Shown: positions 27,084 to 35,533 of the stretch, piece by piece
Numbering within the stretch: position 1 is the stretch's first letter
Layout of the letters: each line of letters begins with the position of its first letter
Source: Rhizobium sp. Root1212
GTDB lineage: Bacteria; Pseudomonadota; Alphaproteobacteria; Rhizobiales; Rhizobiaceae
Length of the DNA stretch: 64,000 bases
Direction of reading: 5' to 3'
Assembly: GCF_001424985.1 (NCBI RefSeq)
Contig: NZ_LMDA01000001.1
Location: 1,431,001-1,495,000 of the forward strand
Program-made: the position numbers and the translations under genes
Notes under the pieces: model-generated
Told to the model about the DNA's origin: nothing
The model's database searches: none
Seen by the model: the letters and a program-made list of their open reading frames with translations, nothing else

Positions 27084-27968
27084 ATGCCACACTATATTCT
27101 CGGAATCGATGGCGGCGGAACGAGCTGCCGGGCTGCAGTCGCAGGGATCGACGGCCGTATTCTCGGCCGCGGCAAGAGCGGGGCCGCCAACATCCTGACG
27201 GACCCCGATACGGCGCTCATCCATATTGTCGGCGCAGCGAAAGCCGCCTTCGAGGAAGCCGGTATCGATCCCGACGGCTTTGCCACCACCGACGCCCTCG
27301 TGGGCGTGGCCGGAAGCAATGCAGGCGATGCCGTGCATTATGTCAAGAAGCGGCTGCCCTTTGCTCGTGCCGATATCGAATCCGACGGCCTGATCGCGCT
27401 CCAGGGCGCGATCGGCGACCACGACGGCGCCGTCGCAATCCTCGGTACCGGCAGCATCTATATCTCCCGAAAGGGCCAAGACGTCTCCTATATCGGCGGC
27501 TGGGGCTTCAAGGTCGGCGATCTCGGCAGCGGCGCCCGCCTCGGCCATGCGCTGCTGCAGGAAAGCCTGCTCGCCCATGACGGCATCCATCCGCCCTCGC
27601 CCTTGACGGAGGAAGTGATGACGGAATTCGACCAAAGCCCGAGCGCCGTCGTAGAATTCGCGCGGCTTGCCTCTCCCGGCGGCTTCGGCCGCTATGCGCC
27701 GAAGGTCTTTGCCCATGCCGAACGCCAGGACCCGGTCGCGTTGGCGCTTTTGAAAGCAGCGGCACAGACGATCAACGAAGCGCTCGACGTGGTCGTGGCG
27801 CGCGGAAGCCGGCGGATCTCGCTGCTCGGCGGGCTTGCGCCGCTCTATCGCCCCTGGCTTGCCGAGCGGCACCAGCCGCTGTTCGTCGAGCCCGAGGCCG
27901 ATGCCCTGACCGGCTCGGTGGCGCTGGCCGCGAAACGGTTCGTCACCGATACGGAGGTTCGCGCATGA
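27084..27968 (+). CDS. N-acetylglucosamine kinase, BadF/BcrA-type ATPase family
   Basis: 294 aa. ASKHA-fold sugar kinase: YILGIDGGGTSCRAAVA is phosphate-1, AILGTGSIYI phosphate-2, and SLLGGLAPLYRPWL the adenosine motif; WGFKVGDLGSGARLGHALL is typical of GlcNAc and glucosamine kinases of this group. It phosphorylates the imported amino sugar at C6 in the cytoplasm. The ATG at 27084 follows TTCGGAGGTACCC; upstream starts lie in the operator region. It overlaps the GntR gene by 4 bp. Confidence 0.9.
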   Translation: MPHYILGIDGGGTSCRAAVAGIDGRILGRGKSGAANILTDPDTALIHIVGAAKAAFEEAGIDPDGFATTDALVGVAGSNAGDAVHYVKKRLPFARADIESDGLIALQGAIGDHDGAVAILGTGSIYISRKGQDVSYIGGWGFKVGDLGSGARLGHALLQESLLAHDGIHPPSPLTEEVMTEFDQSPSAVVEFARLASPGGFGRYAPKVFAHAERQDPVALALLKAAAQTINEALDVVVARGSRRISLLGGLAPLYRPWLAERHQPLFVEPEADALTGSVALAAKRFVTDTEVRA

Positions 27969-28729
27969 CCCAGCATCTCCAGGCCATCCTCCCGCTCGAA
28001 GGGCTGCAGGCCGGCGGTTCCGGCCCGCTTTACCTGAAACTCAGGCAATCGCTGGAAGAGGCGATCCTGTCGGGCAAGCTCAACCATGGAGACGCGCTTC
28101 CACCGGAACGTGATCTTGCCGACTATGCCAGCATCAGCCGCGTCACCGTGCGCAAGGCGGTGGACGATCTGGTTCGCGACGGGTTGCTGATGCGCCGTCA
28201 CGGATCGGGCACCTTCGTCGTCAAGCCGGTGAGCCGCGTGCAGCAATCGCTGTCGCGCCTCACCTCCTTTACCGAGGACATGGCCCGGCGCGGCCTCAAC
28301 ACCCGCGCGCAATGGATCGAGCGCGGCCTGTTCCAGCCCTCGCCGGATGAGATCATGACGCTCGGCCTGCCCGCCGACGGCCTCGTTGCCCGTCTCGGCC
28401 GCCTGCGCATCGCCGACGACATGCCGCTCGCCATCGAGCGGGCGAGCATTTCGGCCGAATTCCTGCCGGACCCCAGCCGGGTGACGTCGTCGCTCTATGC
28501 GGAACTCGACAAGACCCGGTCGCGGCCGGTGCGCGCCGTACAGCGCATTTCCGCCTGCAGCCTGAAGGACCCCGACGCCGCCATGCTCGGCGTCGCTCCG
28601 GGCTCCGCCAGCCTTTCCATCGAGCGCATCTCCTACCTCGCCTCCGGCCGGGTGGTGGAATTCACCCGCTCCCTTTACCGCGGCGACGCCTATGATTTCG
28701 TCGCCGAACTCACCCTTTCGGACTCCTGA
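27965..28729 (+). CDS. GntR/HutC-type regulator with UTRA ligand domain
   Basis: 254 aa. The N-terminal winged helix has LPPERDLADYASISRVTVRKAVDDLVRDGLLMRRHGSGTFV as the recognisable GntR block (residues about 41-81). The UTRA effector domain follows (residues about 100-240, with AVQRISACSLKDPDAAMLGV and SLSIERISYLASGRVVEF). UTRA regulators of this type (NagR, DasR, NagQ) respond to GlcN-6-P or GlcNAc-6-P. It is translationally coupled to the kinase (ATGA) and probably controls both divergent operons. Confidence 0.93.
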   Translation: MTQHLQAILPLEGLQAGGSGPLYLKLRQSLEEAILSGKLNHGDALPPERDLADYASISRVTVRKAVDDLVRDGLLMRRHGSGTFVVKPVSRVQQSLSRLTSFTEDMARRGLNTRAQWIERGLFQPSPDEIMTLGLPADGLVARLGRLRIADDMPLAIERASISAEFLPDPSRVTSSLYAELDKTRSRPVRAVQRISACSLKDPDAAMLGVAPGSASLSIERISYLASGRVVEFTRSLYRGDAYDFVAELTLSDS

Positions 28730-28754
28730 CCCACCCCGAGAAAGAGGCAAAGAC

Positions 28755-29777
28755 ATGCAGACCAATATGCGGCGCGAAATCGACGAAATCCCCGAGGCGG
28801 CGGCCCGTGTGCTCGACCGTTCGGGCGAGGTCATCCGCAAGGCGGGCGCGGCCCTGCGCGAAAAGAACCCCGCTTTTCTCGTCACCATCGCGCGCGGCTC
28901 CTCCGACCACGCCGCCCTCTTCCTGAAATATGCGATCGAGCTTTCGACCGGCCGTCCCGTAGCATCGCTTGGTCCGTCGCTCGCCTCGATCTACGGTGCC
29001 AAGATCGAGCTTGCAGGCGCCGCCTCGATCGCCATCTCCCAATCCGGCAAGAGCCCGGACATCGTGGCGATGGCAGACGCGGCCACCAAGGCCGGAGCGG
29101 TGACGATCGCGCTCACCAATACCCTGCCCTCGCCGATTGCCGAGGCCAGCATCCACGCGCTCGATATCCAGGCCGGCCCTGAAATCGCCGTCGCGGCCAC
29201 CAAGTCCTATGTCAACTCCATCGTTGCCGGCCTCGCGATTCTGGCCGAATGGACGGGCGACGAGGCGCTGCGCGCCGCCGTTCAGGCCTTGCCCGGCCAT
29301 TTTGAAAAGGCCGTGAAGCTCGACTGGCAGGTGCTGGCCGATAATCTCGGCGAGGCGGAATCGCTCTACATGCTCGGCCGCGGCCCCGCGCTGGCGATCG
29401 CTTCGGAAGCGGCGCTGAAATTCAAGGAAACCTCCGGCATGCACGCGGAAGCCTATTCGGCGGCGGAAGTGCTGCATGGGCCGGTGGCGCTGGTCGAGCG
29501 CCGCTTCCCGGTGATCGGCCTTGCCGCCCGCGATGCCGCGGAAAGCTCGGTCGTCGATATCGTCGACGGGCTCGGCGCCAAAGGCGCGCTTGCCTTCGGC
29601 ACCTCCGCGAAGCTCAAGACCGCGACACAGCTGCCCTTCGTCGCGACCGGTCATCCGATCACCGACGCGCTGACGCTGATCCTGCCCTTCTACGGCTTCG
29701 TCGAAGCCTGGTCGCGCTCCCGCGGCCTGAACCCCGATGCACCGGTGGCCCTGAAGAAAGTGACGGAGACGAGATGA
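28755..29777 (+). CDS. SIS-domain glucosamine-6-phosphate deaminase (NagB-II/AgaS type)
   Basis: 340 aa, two tandem SIS domains equivalent to the isomerase half of GlmS without the glutaminase domain. Starts MQTNMRREIDEIP; sugar-phosphate loops appear as ARGSSDHAALFLKYAIE, AISQSGKSPDI and GPALAIASEAALKFKET, with the EAYSAAEVLHGPVALVE segment holding the catalytic Glu-Val region. The family converts GlcN-6-P to fructose-6-P plus ammonia, completing the pathway. It overlaps nagA by 4 bp. Confidence 0.9.
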   Translation: MQTNMRREIDEIPEAAARVLDRSGEVIRKAGAALREKNPAFLVTIARGSSDHAALFLKYAIELSTGRPVASLGPSLASIYGAKIELAGAASIAISQSGKSPDIVAMADAATKAGAVTIALTNTLPSPIAEASIHALDIQAGPEIAVAATKSYVNSIVAGLAILAEWTGDEALRAAVQALPGHFEKAVKLDWQVLADNLGEAESLYMLGRGPALAIASEAALKFKETSGMHAEAYSAAEVLHGPVALVERRFPVIGLAARDAAESSVVDIVDGLGAKGALAFGTSAKLKTATQLPFVATGHPITDALTLILPFYGFVEAWSRSRGLNPDAPVALKKVTETR

Positions 29778-30934
29778 GCGCTCAAACCGCAATCACCGGC
29801 GCCCGCATCTTCGACGGCGAGACCTGGCATGAGAGCAAGGCTCTGCTGGTCGAAAACGGCAAGGTCGCCGATATCCGCCCCGAAAGCGCCCTGCCCGCCG
29901 GTGTCGAGAAAATCGCCGCCGACGGCAAGCTGGTCGTGCCCGGCTTCATCGACCTGCAGGTCAATGGCGGCGGCGGCGTGCTGCTCAACCACCAGCAGGA
30001 TGTCGAGGCGATCCGCACGATCTGCGCCGCCCATGCGAAATTCGGCACGACCGCGCTTTTGCCGACGCTGATCACCGACGCGTTCGAAGTCCGCGCCCGG
30101 ACGATTGCAGCGGGGATCGCGGCACGGAAGGCCGGCGTGCCCGGCTTCCTCGGCCTGCATCTGGAAGGCCCCCACCTGTCGGTCGCCCGCAAGGGCGTGC
30201 ACGATCCGTCGCTGATCCGGCCGATGGACGAGGCCGACCTGCAGGCGCTGCTCGGCTGCGCCGACGCGTTTGAGGCCCTGATGGTGACGGTGGCGCCGGA
30301 AAACACGACGATCGAGCAGGTCGCAGCACTAGCGAAAACCGGCATCGTCGTCAGCCTCGGCCATACGGATGTCGGCTACCAGACGGTGAAAGCCTATGCA
30401 CAAGCCGGCGCCCGCACGATCACCCATCTCTTCAACGCCATGAGCCAGCTCGGCAACCGCGAGCCCGGCGTCGTCGGTGCTGCCATCGATATCGGCAGCC
30501 TTTATGCCGGCCTGATCGCCGATGGCTTCCACGTCGATCCCGCGAGCATGGGAACCGCCTTGCGTGCCAAGCGCGGCCCCGGCAAGATCTTCCTCGTCAC
30601 CGACGCCATGTCGACCATCGGCTCGGACCAGACCGGCTTCTTCCTCAACGGCCGCGAGATCTTCCGCAAGGACGGCCGCCTGGCGCTCGCCGACGGCACG
30701 CTGGCCGGCGCCGATATCGACATGCTGTCTTCGGTACGCTTCGCCCACGAAAAGCTCGATATCTCGCTGGAAGAAACGCTGCGCATGGCCTCCGTCTATG
30801 CCGCCGAAGCCATGCGGGTCGATGACCACAAGGGACGCCTGACAGCCGGCTACGACGCCGATTTCGTCGTGCTGACCGAAGGCCTCGACCTCACCGCCAC
30901 CTATATCGGCGGCACCTGCGTTCACAGCGCTTGA
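29774..30934 (+). CDS. nagA: N-acetylglucosamine-6-phosphate deacetylase
   Basis: 386 aa amidohydrolase. Metal and substrate motifs: VPGFIDLQVNGGGGV, LGLHLEGPHLS (metal Glu), VSLGHTDVGY (metal His), ITHLFNAMSQLGNREPGVVG (His and substrate residues) and VTDAMSTIG (catalytic Asp). It removes acetate from GlcNAc-6-P, the step before the SIS deaminase encoded just upstream. Length and motifs are those of standard NagA. A hairpin terminator follows. Confidence 0.96.
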   Translation: MSAQTAITGARIFDGETWHESKALLVENGKVADIRPESALPAGVEKIAADGKLVVPGFIDLQVNGGGGVLLNHQQDVEAIRTICAAHAKFGTTALLPTLITDAFEVRARTIAAGIAARKAGVPGFLGLHLEGPHLSVARKGVHDPSLIRPMDEADLQALLGCADAFEALMVTVAPENTTIEQVAALAKTGIVVSLGHTDVGYQTVKAYAQAGARTITHLFNAMSQLGNREPGVVGAAIDIGSLYAGLIADGFHVDPASMGTALRAKRGPGKIFLVTDAMSTIGSDQTGFFLNGREIFRKDGRLALADGTLAGADIDMLSSVRFAHEKLDISLEETLRMASVYAAEAMRVDDHKGRLTAGYDADFVVLTEGLDLTATYIGGTCVHSA

Positions 30935-30943
30935 CGCAACTCA

Positions 30944-30969
30944 AACCAGCCGCCTTCGGGCGGCTGGTT
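30944..30969. terminator. Shared terminator between convergent nagA and cutC
   Basis: AACCAGCCGCC (30944-30954) and GGCGGCTGGTT (30959-30969) form a perfect 11-bp stem with a stable TTCG tetraloop. T-runs are short on either side. The stem includes the cutC stop codon. Confidence 0.7.
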
Positions 30970-31690
30970 ATGCCGAGAGGCTTTCCTTCAAGGCCCTGAC
31001 GGTCGCCGCGTCCGTGTGACGGGCCTTTTCGCCGCAAAAACCCATCGAAACCAGGCGTGCATTCTCTTCCCGCACCGCGACGGAGCAGGAGGAGTGCAAC
31101 TCGTCGACGCCGAGCCTTTGGCGGAGCAGGCCGGCATTGGCAATTGAAACGCCCGAACCCGGCATGATCGACAGGCGCCCGGCGGAATGGGCGACGATCT
31201 CGGCCAGCGCATCGATGCCCGCGACGGCGGATGTCTGCCCACCCGAGGTCAGGATGCGTTCGAAACCGATCTCGATGGCGGTTTCGAGCGCCTCGGTAAA
31301 ATCCGGGACCAGATCAAAGGCGCGGTGCAGCGTCAGCCCCAAGCCTTCCGCATGGGCGGCAAGCCGGCGCAACAACTCGGCATCCAGACGGCCGTCGGGC
31401 AGGTTTGCGCCGAGCACGACGCCGGCAAGGCCGGCGCGGCGGGCGGCATCGATATCCCATAGCATGGTATCTATCCCGCCGGCATCGAAGACGAAGCCGC
31501 CCGCCCAGGGGCGGATCATCGCATAGACCGGGATCGGCGCTTTCGCCGCATAGGCCATCAGGCCCGGCGGCGGCGTCAGCCCGCCGGTGGCGAGCGCGGC
31601 GCAAAGCTCGATGCGATCGGCCCCGCCGGCAACGGCGGCGTCGACGCCGGCCGCATCATCGACGCAAACTTCGAGACGGCATCCACTCAT
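30968..31690 (-). CDS. cutC: CutC family protein (putative copper homeostasis)
   Basis: 240 aa TIM-barrel protein. LEVCVDDAAGVDAAVAGGADRIELCAALATGGLTPPPG is covered in pieces at residues 6-43 and is the CutC signature; MIRPWAGGFVF and ILTSGGQTSAV follow. CutC was named for copper tolerance, but its biochemical role is unsettled. Here it ends an operon with a ROK kinase and an amidase and abuts nagA, which hints at a sugar- or amino-sugar-linked role. The ATG at 31690 shares one base with the ROK stop codon; the TTG just upstream is less likely. Confidence 0.92.
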   Translation of the reverse strand: MSGCRLEVCVDDAAGVDAAVAGGADRIELCAALATGGLTPPPGLMAYAAKAPIPVYAMIRPWAGGFVFDAGGIDTMLWDIDAARRAGLAGVVLGANLPDGRLDAELLRRLAAHAEGLGLTLHRAFDLVPDFTEALETAIEIGFERILTSGGQTSAVAGIDALAEIVAHSAGRLSIMPGSGVSIANAGLLRQRLGVDELHSSCSVAVREENARLVSMGFCGEKARHTDAATVRALKESLSA

Positions 31691-32604
31691 CAACGTTTCT
31701 CCCCGGCCTGAAGGCCCAGCAATGCCGCGCCGATCAGGCCCGGCTCGATCTGCAATTCTCCCGGCACGACCAGCGGCCGCTCGAAGCGCCGCAGCGTGCG
31801 GGTGCGTACCGTGCTGTCGATCAGCGCAATCAGCGCCGGAACCTTCGACAGCCCGCCGCCGACCGGAACGATCGTCGCGCCGGTGATATTGATGGTGAGT
31901 GCGAGCGGCGAGCTGACGAGATCGACAAGCACGTCTATGGTGCGTGCCGCATCCGCATCACCCTCTTCCCAGCGGGCGGTGATCTCGGCGCTGGTCAGCG
32001 AGACATCGTGCAGCAGCTTGTGCAGCCGCTCCATGCCGCGCGCCGCGCCGACGGAATCGACGCAGCCGCGCTGGCCGCAGCCGCAATCGAAATAGGGAAT
32101 ATCGACCGGCGGATTGCCGGCCCGCAGCGCCACCGCCTGGCCATGGCCCCACTCGCCGGCAAAACCGCCATCGGCATTGATGAGGTGGCCGTCAACTACC
32201 AGCCCGCCGCCGATACCTGTGCCGAAGATCGCGCCGAGCACGATGCGGTGGCCGCGGCCGGCGCCGAGGCCGGCTTCGGCGAGCGCGAAACAATCGGCAT
32301 CATTGGCGATCAGTACCGGCAGGCCGAGCCTTTCGGAAAGATCGTCCGCAAGCCTGCGGCCATCGATGCAAGGGATGTTGGCGCAGGTAATTTTTTGAGT
32401 TTCCGGGTCGATGACGCCGGTGATCGAGATCGCCACGCGCTGCGGCCTTGCAGGCAGACCATCGATGGAGGCTTTCAGGACCGATACGAAATCGTCGAAG
32501 CTTTTGAGCGGCGTCACCTCGCGCGAGAGCGTGACGATATGGTCAGGCGTTTCCGCGTAAGCCGTCTTGATGGCGGAGCCGCCGATGTCGAAACAGGCGA
32601 TCAT
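31690..32604 (-). CDS. ROK family sugar kinase (N-acetylglucosamine kinase type)
   Basis: 304 aa. CFDIGGSAIKTAY is the ROK phosphate motif; FGTGIGGGLVVDG binds sugar and ATP; CGCGQRGCVDSVGA holds the CxCGxxGC zinc site plus ROK signature, and the GEWGHG His/Glu site also matches. It resembles NagK, N-acetylmannosamine kinase and allied enzymes. It is the second amino-sugar kinase candidate in this locus, unrelated in fold subgroup to the BadF-type one at 27084. It overlaps the amidase gene by 4 bp. Confidence 0.92.
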   Translation of the reverse strand: MIACFDIGGSAIKTAYAETPDHIVTLSREVTPLKSFDDFVSVLKASIDGLPARPQRVAISITGVIDPETQKITCANIPCIDGRRLADDLSERLGLPVLIANDADCFALAEAGLGAGRGHRIVLGAIFGTGIGGGLVVDGHLINADGGFAGEWGHGQAVALRAGNPPVDIPYFDCGCGQRGCVDSVGAARGMERLHKLLHDVSLTSAEITARWEEGDADAARTIDVLVDLVSSPLALTINITGATIVPVGGGLSKVPALIALIDSTVRTRTLRRFERPLVVPGELQIEPGLIGAALLGLQAGEKR

Positions 32605-33971
32605 GGTTCCCCCCGGATGACGGCTTCAGCGGCAAGGGCGGCCGACAGCAGGTGCTCGTCGTCATTGCGGCGGGCCGACAGCAGGAAACCCACGGGCATG
32701 CCGGCATCGCCCGTTCCACAAGGGATGGAAATGCCGCAGCCATCCAGCACATTGCCGATCGTCGTGTTGCGCAGGGTCTTGAGGTTGGTCCGGCCGAAGA
32801 GATCGGGATCGGCATCGAGCGGGGCGATGGCCGGCGCCACATGCGGCACGGTCGGATGCACGATCAGTTCGTCCGGCGCGAAGGAGGCTTCGAAGGCGGC
32901 GATCAGCCGCTGACGCTCGGTAAGGATGGCGATGTAGTCCGGCGCGGTGATCTTCTCGCCCAGGCGGATGCGGGCGGCGATACGCGGGTCGATGCGGTCC
33001 GCCTCCGGGCTTTGCAGCCGTTCACGATGCAGCGCATAGGCTTCCGCCACCACCAACGCGCCGTGGCGCGCGGCAAGGGCATAGACTTCGGAAAAGACCG
33101 GGAACGGGCGCCTGACGATACGGGCGCCAGCCGCGGAAAGCCGCTCCAGAGCCTGCTCGAAAGCGGCGACGACGCCGGCTTCCGCCTCGTCGAAGACCAC
33201 CGTTTCGGCGACGACGAGCTTGAGACGCTCAAGGCCGCCGCGCCGGACAGGCGATGCCGTCAACCCGCGCATCGCCGCGTCGATCCAGATGGCATCCTGC
33301 ACCGTGCGGGTGAGCGGACCGATGGAATCGAGGCTCGTCGCCAGCGGAAAGACACCCTGCATCGAGTAGCGGCCGCGGGTGGGCTTGTAGCCGACGATAC
33401 CGGTAAAGGCGGCGGGAATGCGGATCGAGCCGCCCGTATCCGTGCCCATCGCCGCCGGCAACAGCCCGGCTGCGACCGCGACGGCCGAACCGGACGAAGA
33501 GCCGCCGGCAATGCGCGGCACGTCGGTCGAGGCCGGATTTTCCGGCGTGCCGAAATGCTTGTTGATGCCGAGGCCCGAAAAGGCGAATTCGCTCAGATTG
33601 GTGCGACCTATGCTGACCATGCCCGCGGCGCGCAGGGCGGAAACCACCTCGGCATCCTTCGCGGCGCGAGCATTTTCCATCATGGAGGCAGAGGCGGCCA
33701 TGGTGACGCTGCCCTCTGTATCGAACAGGTCCTTCCAGGCAAAGGGGATGCCGTCGAGCACGCCCAGCGACCGGCCCTCGGCAAGGCGCTTTGCGGCCGC
33801 CTGCGCTTCGGCTCGCGCCCGCTCCGGCAGAAGCGCGGTAAAGACGGTGCGATCCGCATAGCCGGCTATCTTTTCCAGAACCGCTTCCGTCAGGACGACG
33901 GCATCGAGCGCGCCCGTCTGCAGCAAGGCGCTGAGCCCCGCAATGGAGCGGTTTACGGCAATTTCGCCCAT
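32601..33971 (-). CDS. Amidase signature family enzyme
   Basis: 456 aa. The Ser-cisSer-Lys triad region is visible: FAWKDLFDTEGSVTMAAS (catalytic Lys) and GGSSSGSAVAVAAGLLPAAMGTDTGGS, given here as a family signature. It is shorter than GatA and has no gatB/gatC neighbours, so it is a catabolic amidase rather than a tRNA amidotransferase subunit. Its operon (amidase, ROK kinase, cutC) suggests hydrolysis of an amide-linked sugar derivative, but the substrate is not evident. Confidence 0.9.
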   Translation of the reverse strand: MGEIAVNRSIAGLSALLQTGALDAVVLTEAVLEKIAGYADRTVFTALLPERARAEAQAAAKRLAEGRSLGVLDGIPFAWKDLFDTEGSVTMAASASMMENARAAKDAEVVSALRAAGMVSIGRTNLSEFAFSGLGINKHFGTPENPASTDVPRIAGGSSSGSAVAVAAGLLPAAMGTDTGGSIRIPAAFTGIVGYKPTRGRYSMQGVFPLATSLDSIGPLTRTVQDAIWIDAAMRGLTASPVRRGGLERLKLVVAETVVFDEAEAGVVAAFEQALERLSAAGARIVRRPFPVFSEVYALAARHGALVVAEAYALHRERLQSPEADRIDPRIAARIRLGEKITAPDYIAILTERQRLIAAFEASFAPDELIVHPTVPHVAPAIAPLDADPDLFGRTNLKTLRNTTIGNVLDGCGISIPCGTGDAGMPVGFLLSARRNDDEHLLSAALAAEAVIRGEP

Positions 33972-34122
33972 TCTCTGTTCTCCGTATCGGCTTTGCCCGG
34001 CACCTTATCGCCATCAGCCGGATTTTGCAGCGTTTTCGGTTATCGCACACATGATTTTTGCGCGATCTTGCCGCCGGTTGCGCGCCTGCCTACATGCTAG
34101 GTCACAACGGAGATACACGAGC

Positions 34123-34857
34123 ATGATATTCGACGCGGCACGGCTCGCCTTCAGCAATCTCTTCGCGCCGGAGACGCGCTCGGTTCTGTGGAAGGTGATC
34201 GGTCTCACTTTGCTGGTGCTTGCCGGCCTCTGGCTCGGATTGCGGGAAAGCTTCCTTTATTTTGCCATGCCCTTCATCGACCAGTGGATGCCGGGCACGC
34301 CCGGCTGGGCGGGCTGGCTAACCTTCGTGCTCGGGCTGTTCGCGAGCTTCGGCCTGGCGCTGGGGCTTGCGCTGCTGATGGCGCCGGTGACGGCGCTGAT
34401 CGCCGGCTTCTTCCTCGATGAGGTCGCGGAGGCCGTCGAACGCCGCGATTATCCCACCGATCCGACCGGCCGGGCGCTGCCGCTCGGGGAAGCGATGCTC
34501 GCCACGGTCAAATTCCTCGGCGTGGTGATCGCCGGCAACCTGCTTGCCCTGTTCCTGCTGCTGGTGCCGGGCATCAACCTCGTCGCCTTCTTCCTCGTCA
34601 ACGCCTATCTGCTCAGCCGCGAATATTTCGAATTCGCCGCCATGCGCCATCTGCCGCCGGAAGCCGCGCGGGAGTTCCGCGCCAAGCACGCGCGCACGGT
34701 TCTCGGCGCCGGCATCATTATTGCCGCCTTCCTTGCCGTGCCCATCCTGAACCTCGCCACGCCGCTCTTTGCCGGCGCGATGATGGTGCACCTCTACAAG
34801 CGCCTCGCCGCCCGCGATCCGGAATTTCACCGCCTATGGATTAGACAAAAAATCTAA
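34123..34857 (+). CDS. EI24/CysZ-like integral membrane protein
   Basis: 244 aa with about four long hydrophobic segments (for example LTLLVLAGLWLGLRES and FLGVVIAGNLLALFLLLVPG). NAYLLSREYFEFAAMRHL is the conserved cytoplasmic signature of the EI24 (CysZ) family. E. coli CysZ takes up sulfate, but most alphaproteobacterial members are unassigned and no cys genes are nearby, so transport specificity is open. The ATG at 34123 follows ACGGAGATACACGAGC. The stop codon lies inside an ATTAGA/TCTAAT inverted repeat (34840-34858). Confidence 0.8.
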   Translation: MIFDAARLAFSNLFAPETRSVLWKVIGLTLLVLAGLWLGLRESFLYFAMPFIDQWMPGTPGWAGWLTFVLGLFASFGLALGLALLMAPVTALIAGFFLDEVAEAVERRDYPTDPTGRALPLGEAMLATVKFLGVVIAGNLLALFLLLVPGINLVAFFLVNAYLLSREYFEFAAMRHLPPEAAREFRAKHARTVLGAGIIIAAFLAVPILNLATPLFAGAMMVHLYKRLAARDPEFHRLWIRQKI

Positions 34858-34894
34858 TATTGACATTTTGTATTTTTGACAGCATGGATGGGCC

Positions 34895-35533
34895 ATGACG
34901 AGCCCGATCCATGCCCATATTCCCGTTGCCGACGCGATTGCCCGGCTGTTCTTCCCCCATGTCGAAGTCGTGCTCCATGACCTCGACACCGGACAGATCG
35001 CCCATATCGCCAACGGCTATTCCAAGCGCCGCCCCGGCGATGCCTCACTGAACGATGACGGCATCAGCGCGGAAGGCGAGGCCGATATCATCGGCCCCTA
35101 TGCCAAGCGCAACTGGGATGGCCGGCGGTTGAAATCGATCACCGCCGTCCTACGAGATACGGATGGAAAGGCGATCGGCCTGTTCTGCATCAACCAGGAT
35201 ATCGAGACCTTTGCCGCGCTTGGCGACCAGCTTAAAGCCCTGACGACCCTGCCGGACCCTGCGCCCGCCGCCTCACCGCTGATGGCCGGAGATTGGCGCG
35301 AGACGATCAACGGCGTGATCGGCGACTATCTTTCCGAGCGCAATACCGCTCTTGCCGGTCTTGCCAGCGGCGATATCGACGACCTGCTGCTGCGCCTCGA
35401 AGCGCGCGGCATCTTCGAAATCCGCAACGCGGTGCCTTACGTCGCCGAAATCCTGCGCCTGTCGCGCGCCACCATCTACAACCGCCTCGCCGCCGCCCGC
35501 AGCCGGCGCCAGCCTTCCGGAGAAACCGCATGA
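34895..35533 (+). CDS. YheO/DauR-type transcriptional regulator
   Basis: 212 aa. The N-terminal PAS-like YheO domain (about 10-120) has HVEVVLHDLDTGQIAHIANGYSKRRPGD and ITAVLRDTDGKAIGLFCINQD (seen as conserved blocks). The C-terminal helix-turn-helix is RGIFEIRNAVPYVAEILRLSRATIYNRL. DauR in Pseudomonas represses D-arginine catabolism, and the family often sits beside amino-acid genes; here the aminotransferase gene overlaps its stop. Two TTGACA-like repeats precede the start and could be the promoter. Confidence 0.88.
   Translation: MTSPIHAHIPVADAIARLFFPHVEVVLHDLDTGQIAHIANGYSKRRPGDASLNDDGISAEGEADIIGPYAKRNWDGRRLKSITAVLRDTDGKAIGLFCINQDIETFAALGDQLKALTTLPDPAPAASPLMAGDWRETINGVIGDYLSERNTALAGLASGDIDDLLLRLEARGIFEIRNAVPYVAEILRLSRATIYNRLAAARSRRQPSGETA

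Noticed and set aside
32601..33971. GatA subunit of the tRNA amidotransferase
   Set aside because: It has the amidase triad but no gatB or gatC nearby, and its operon partners are a sugar kinase and cutC.
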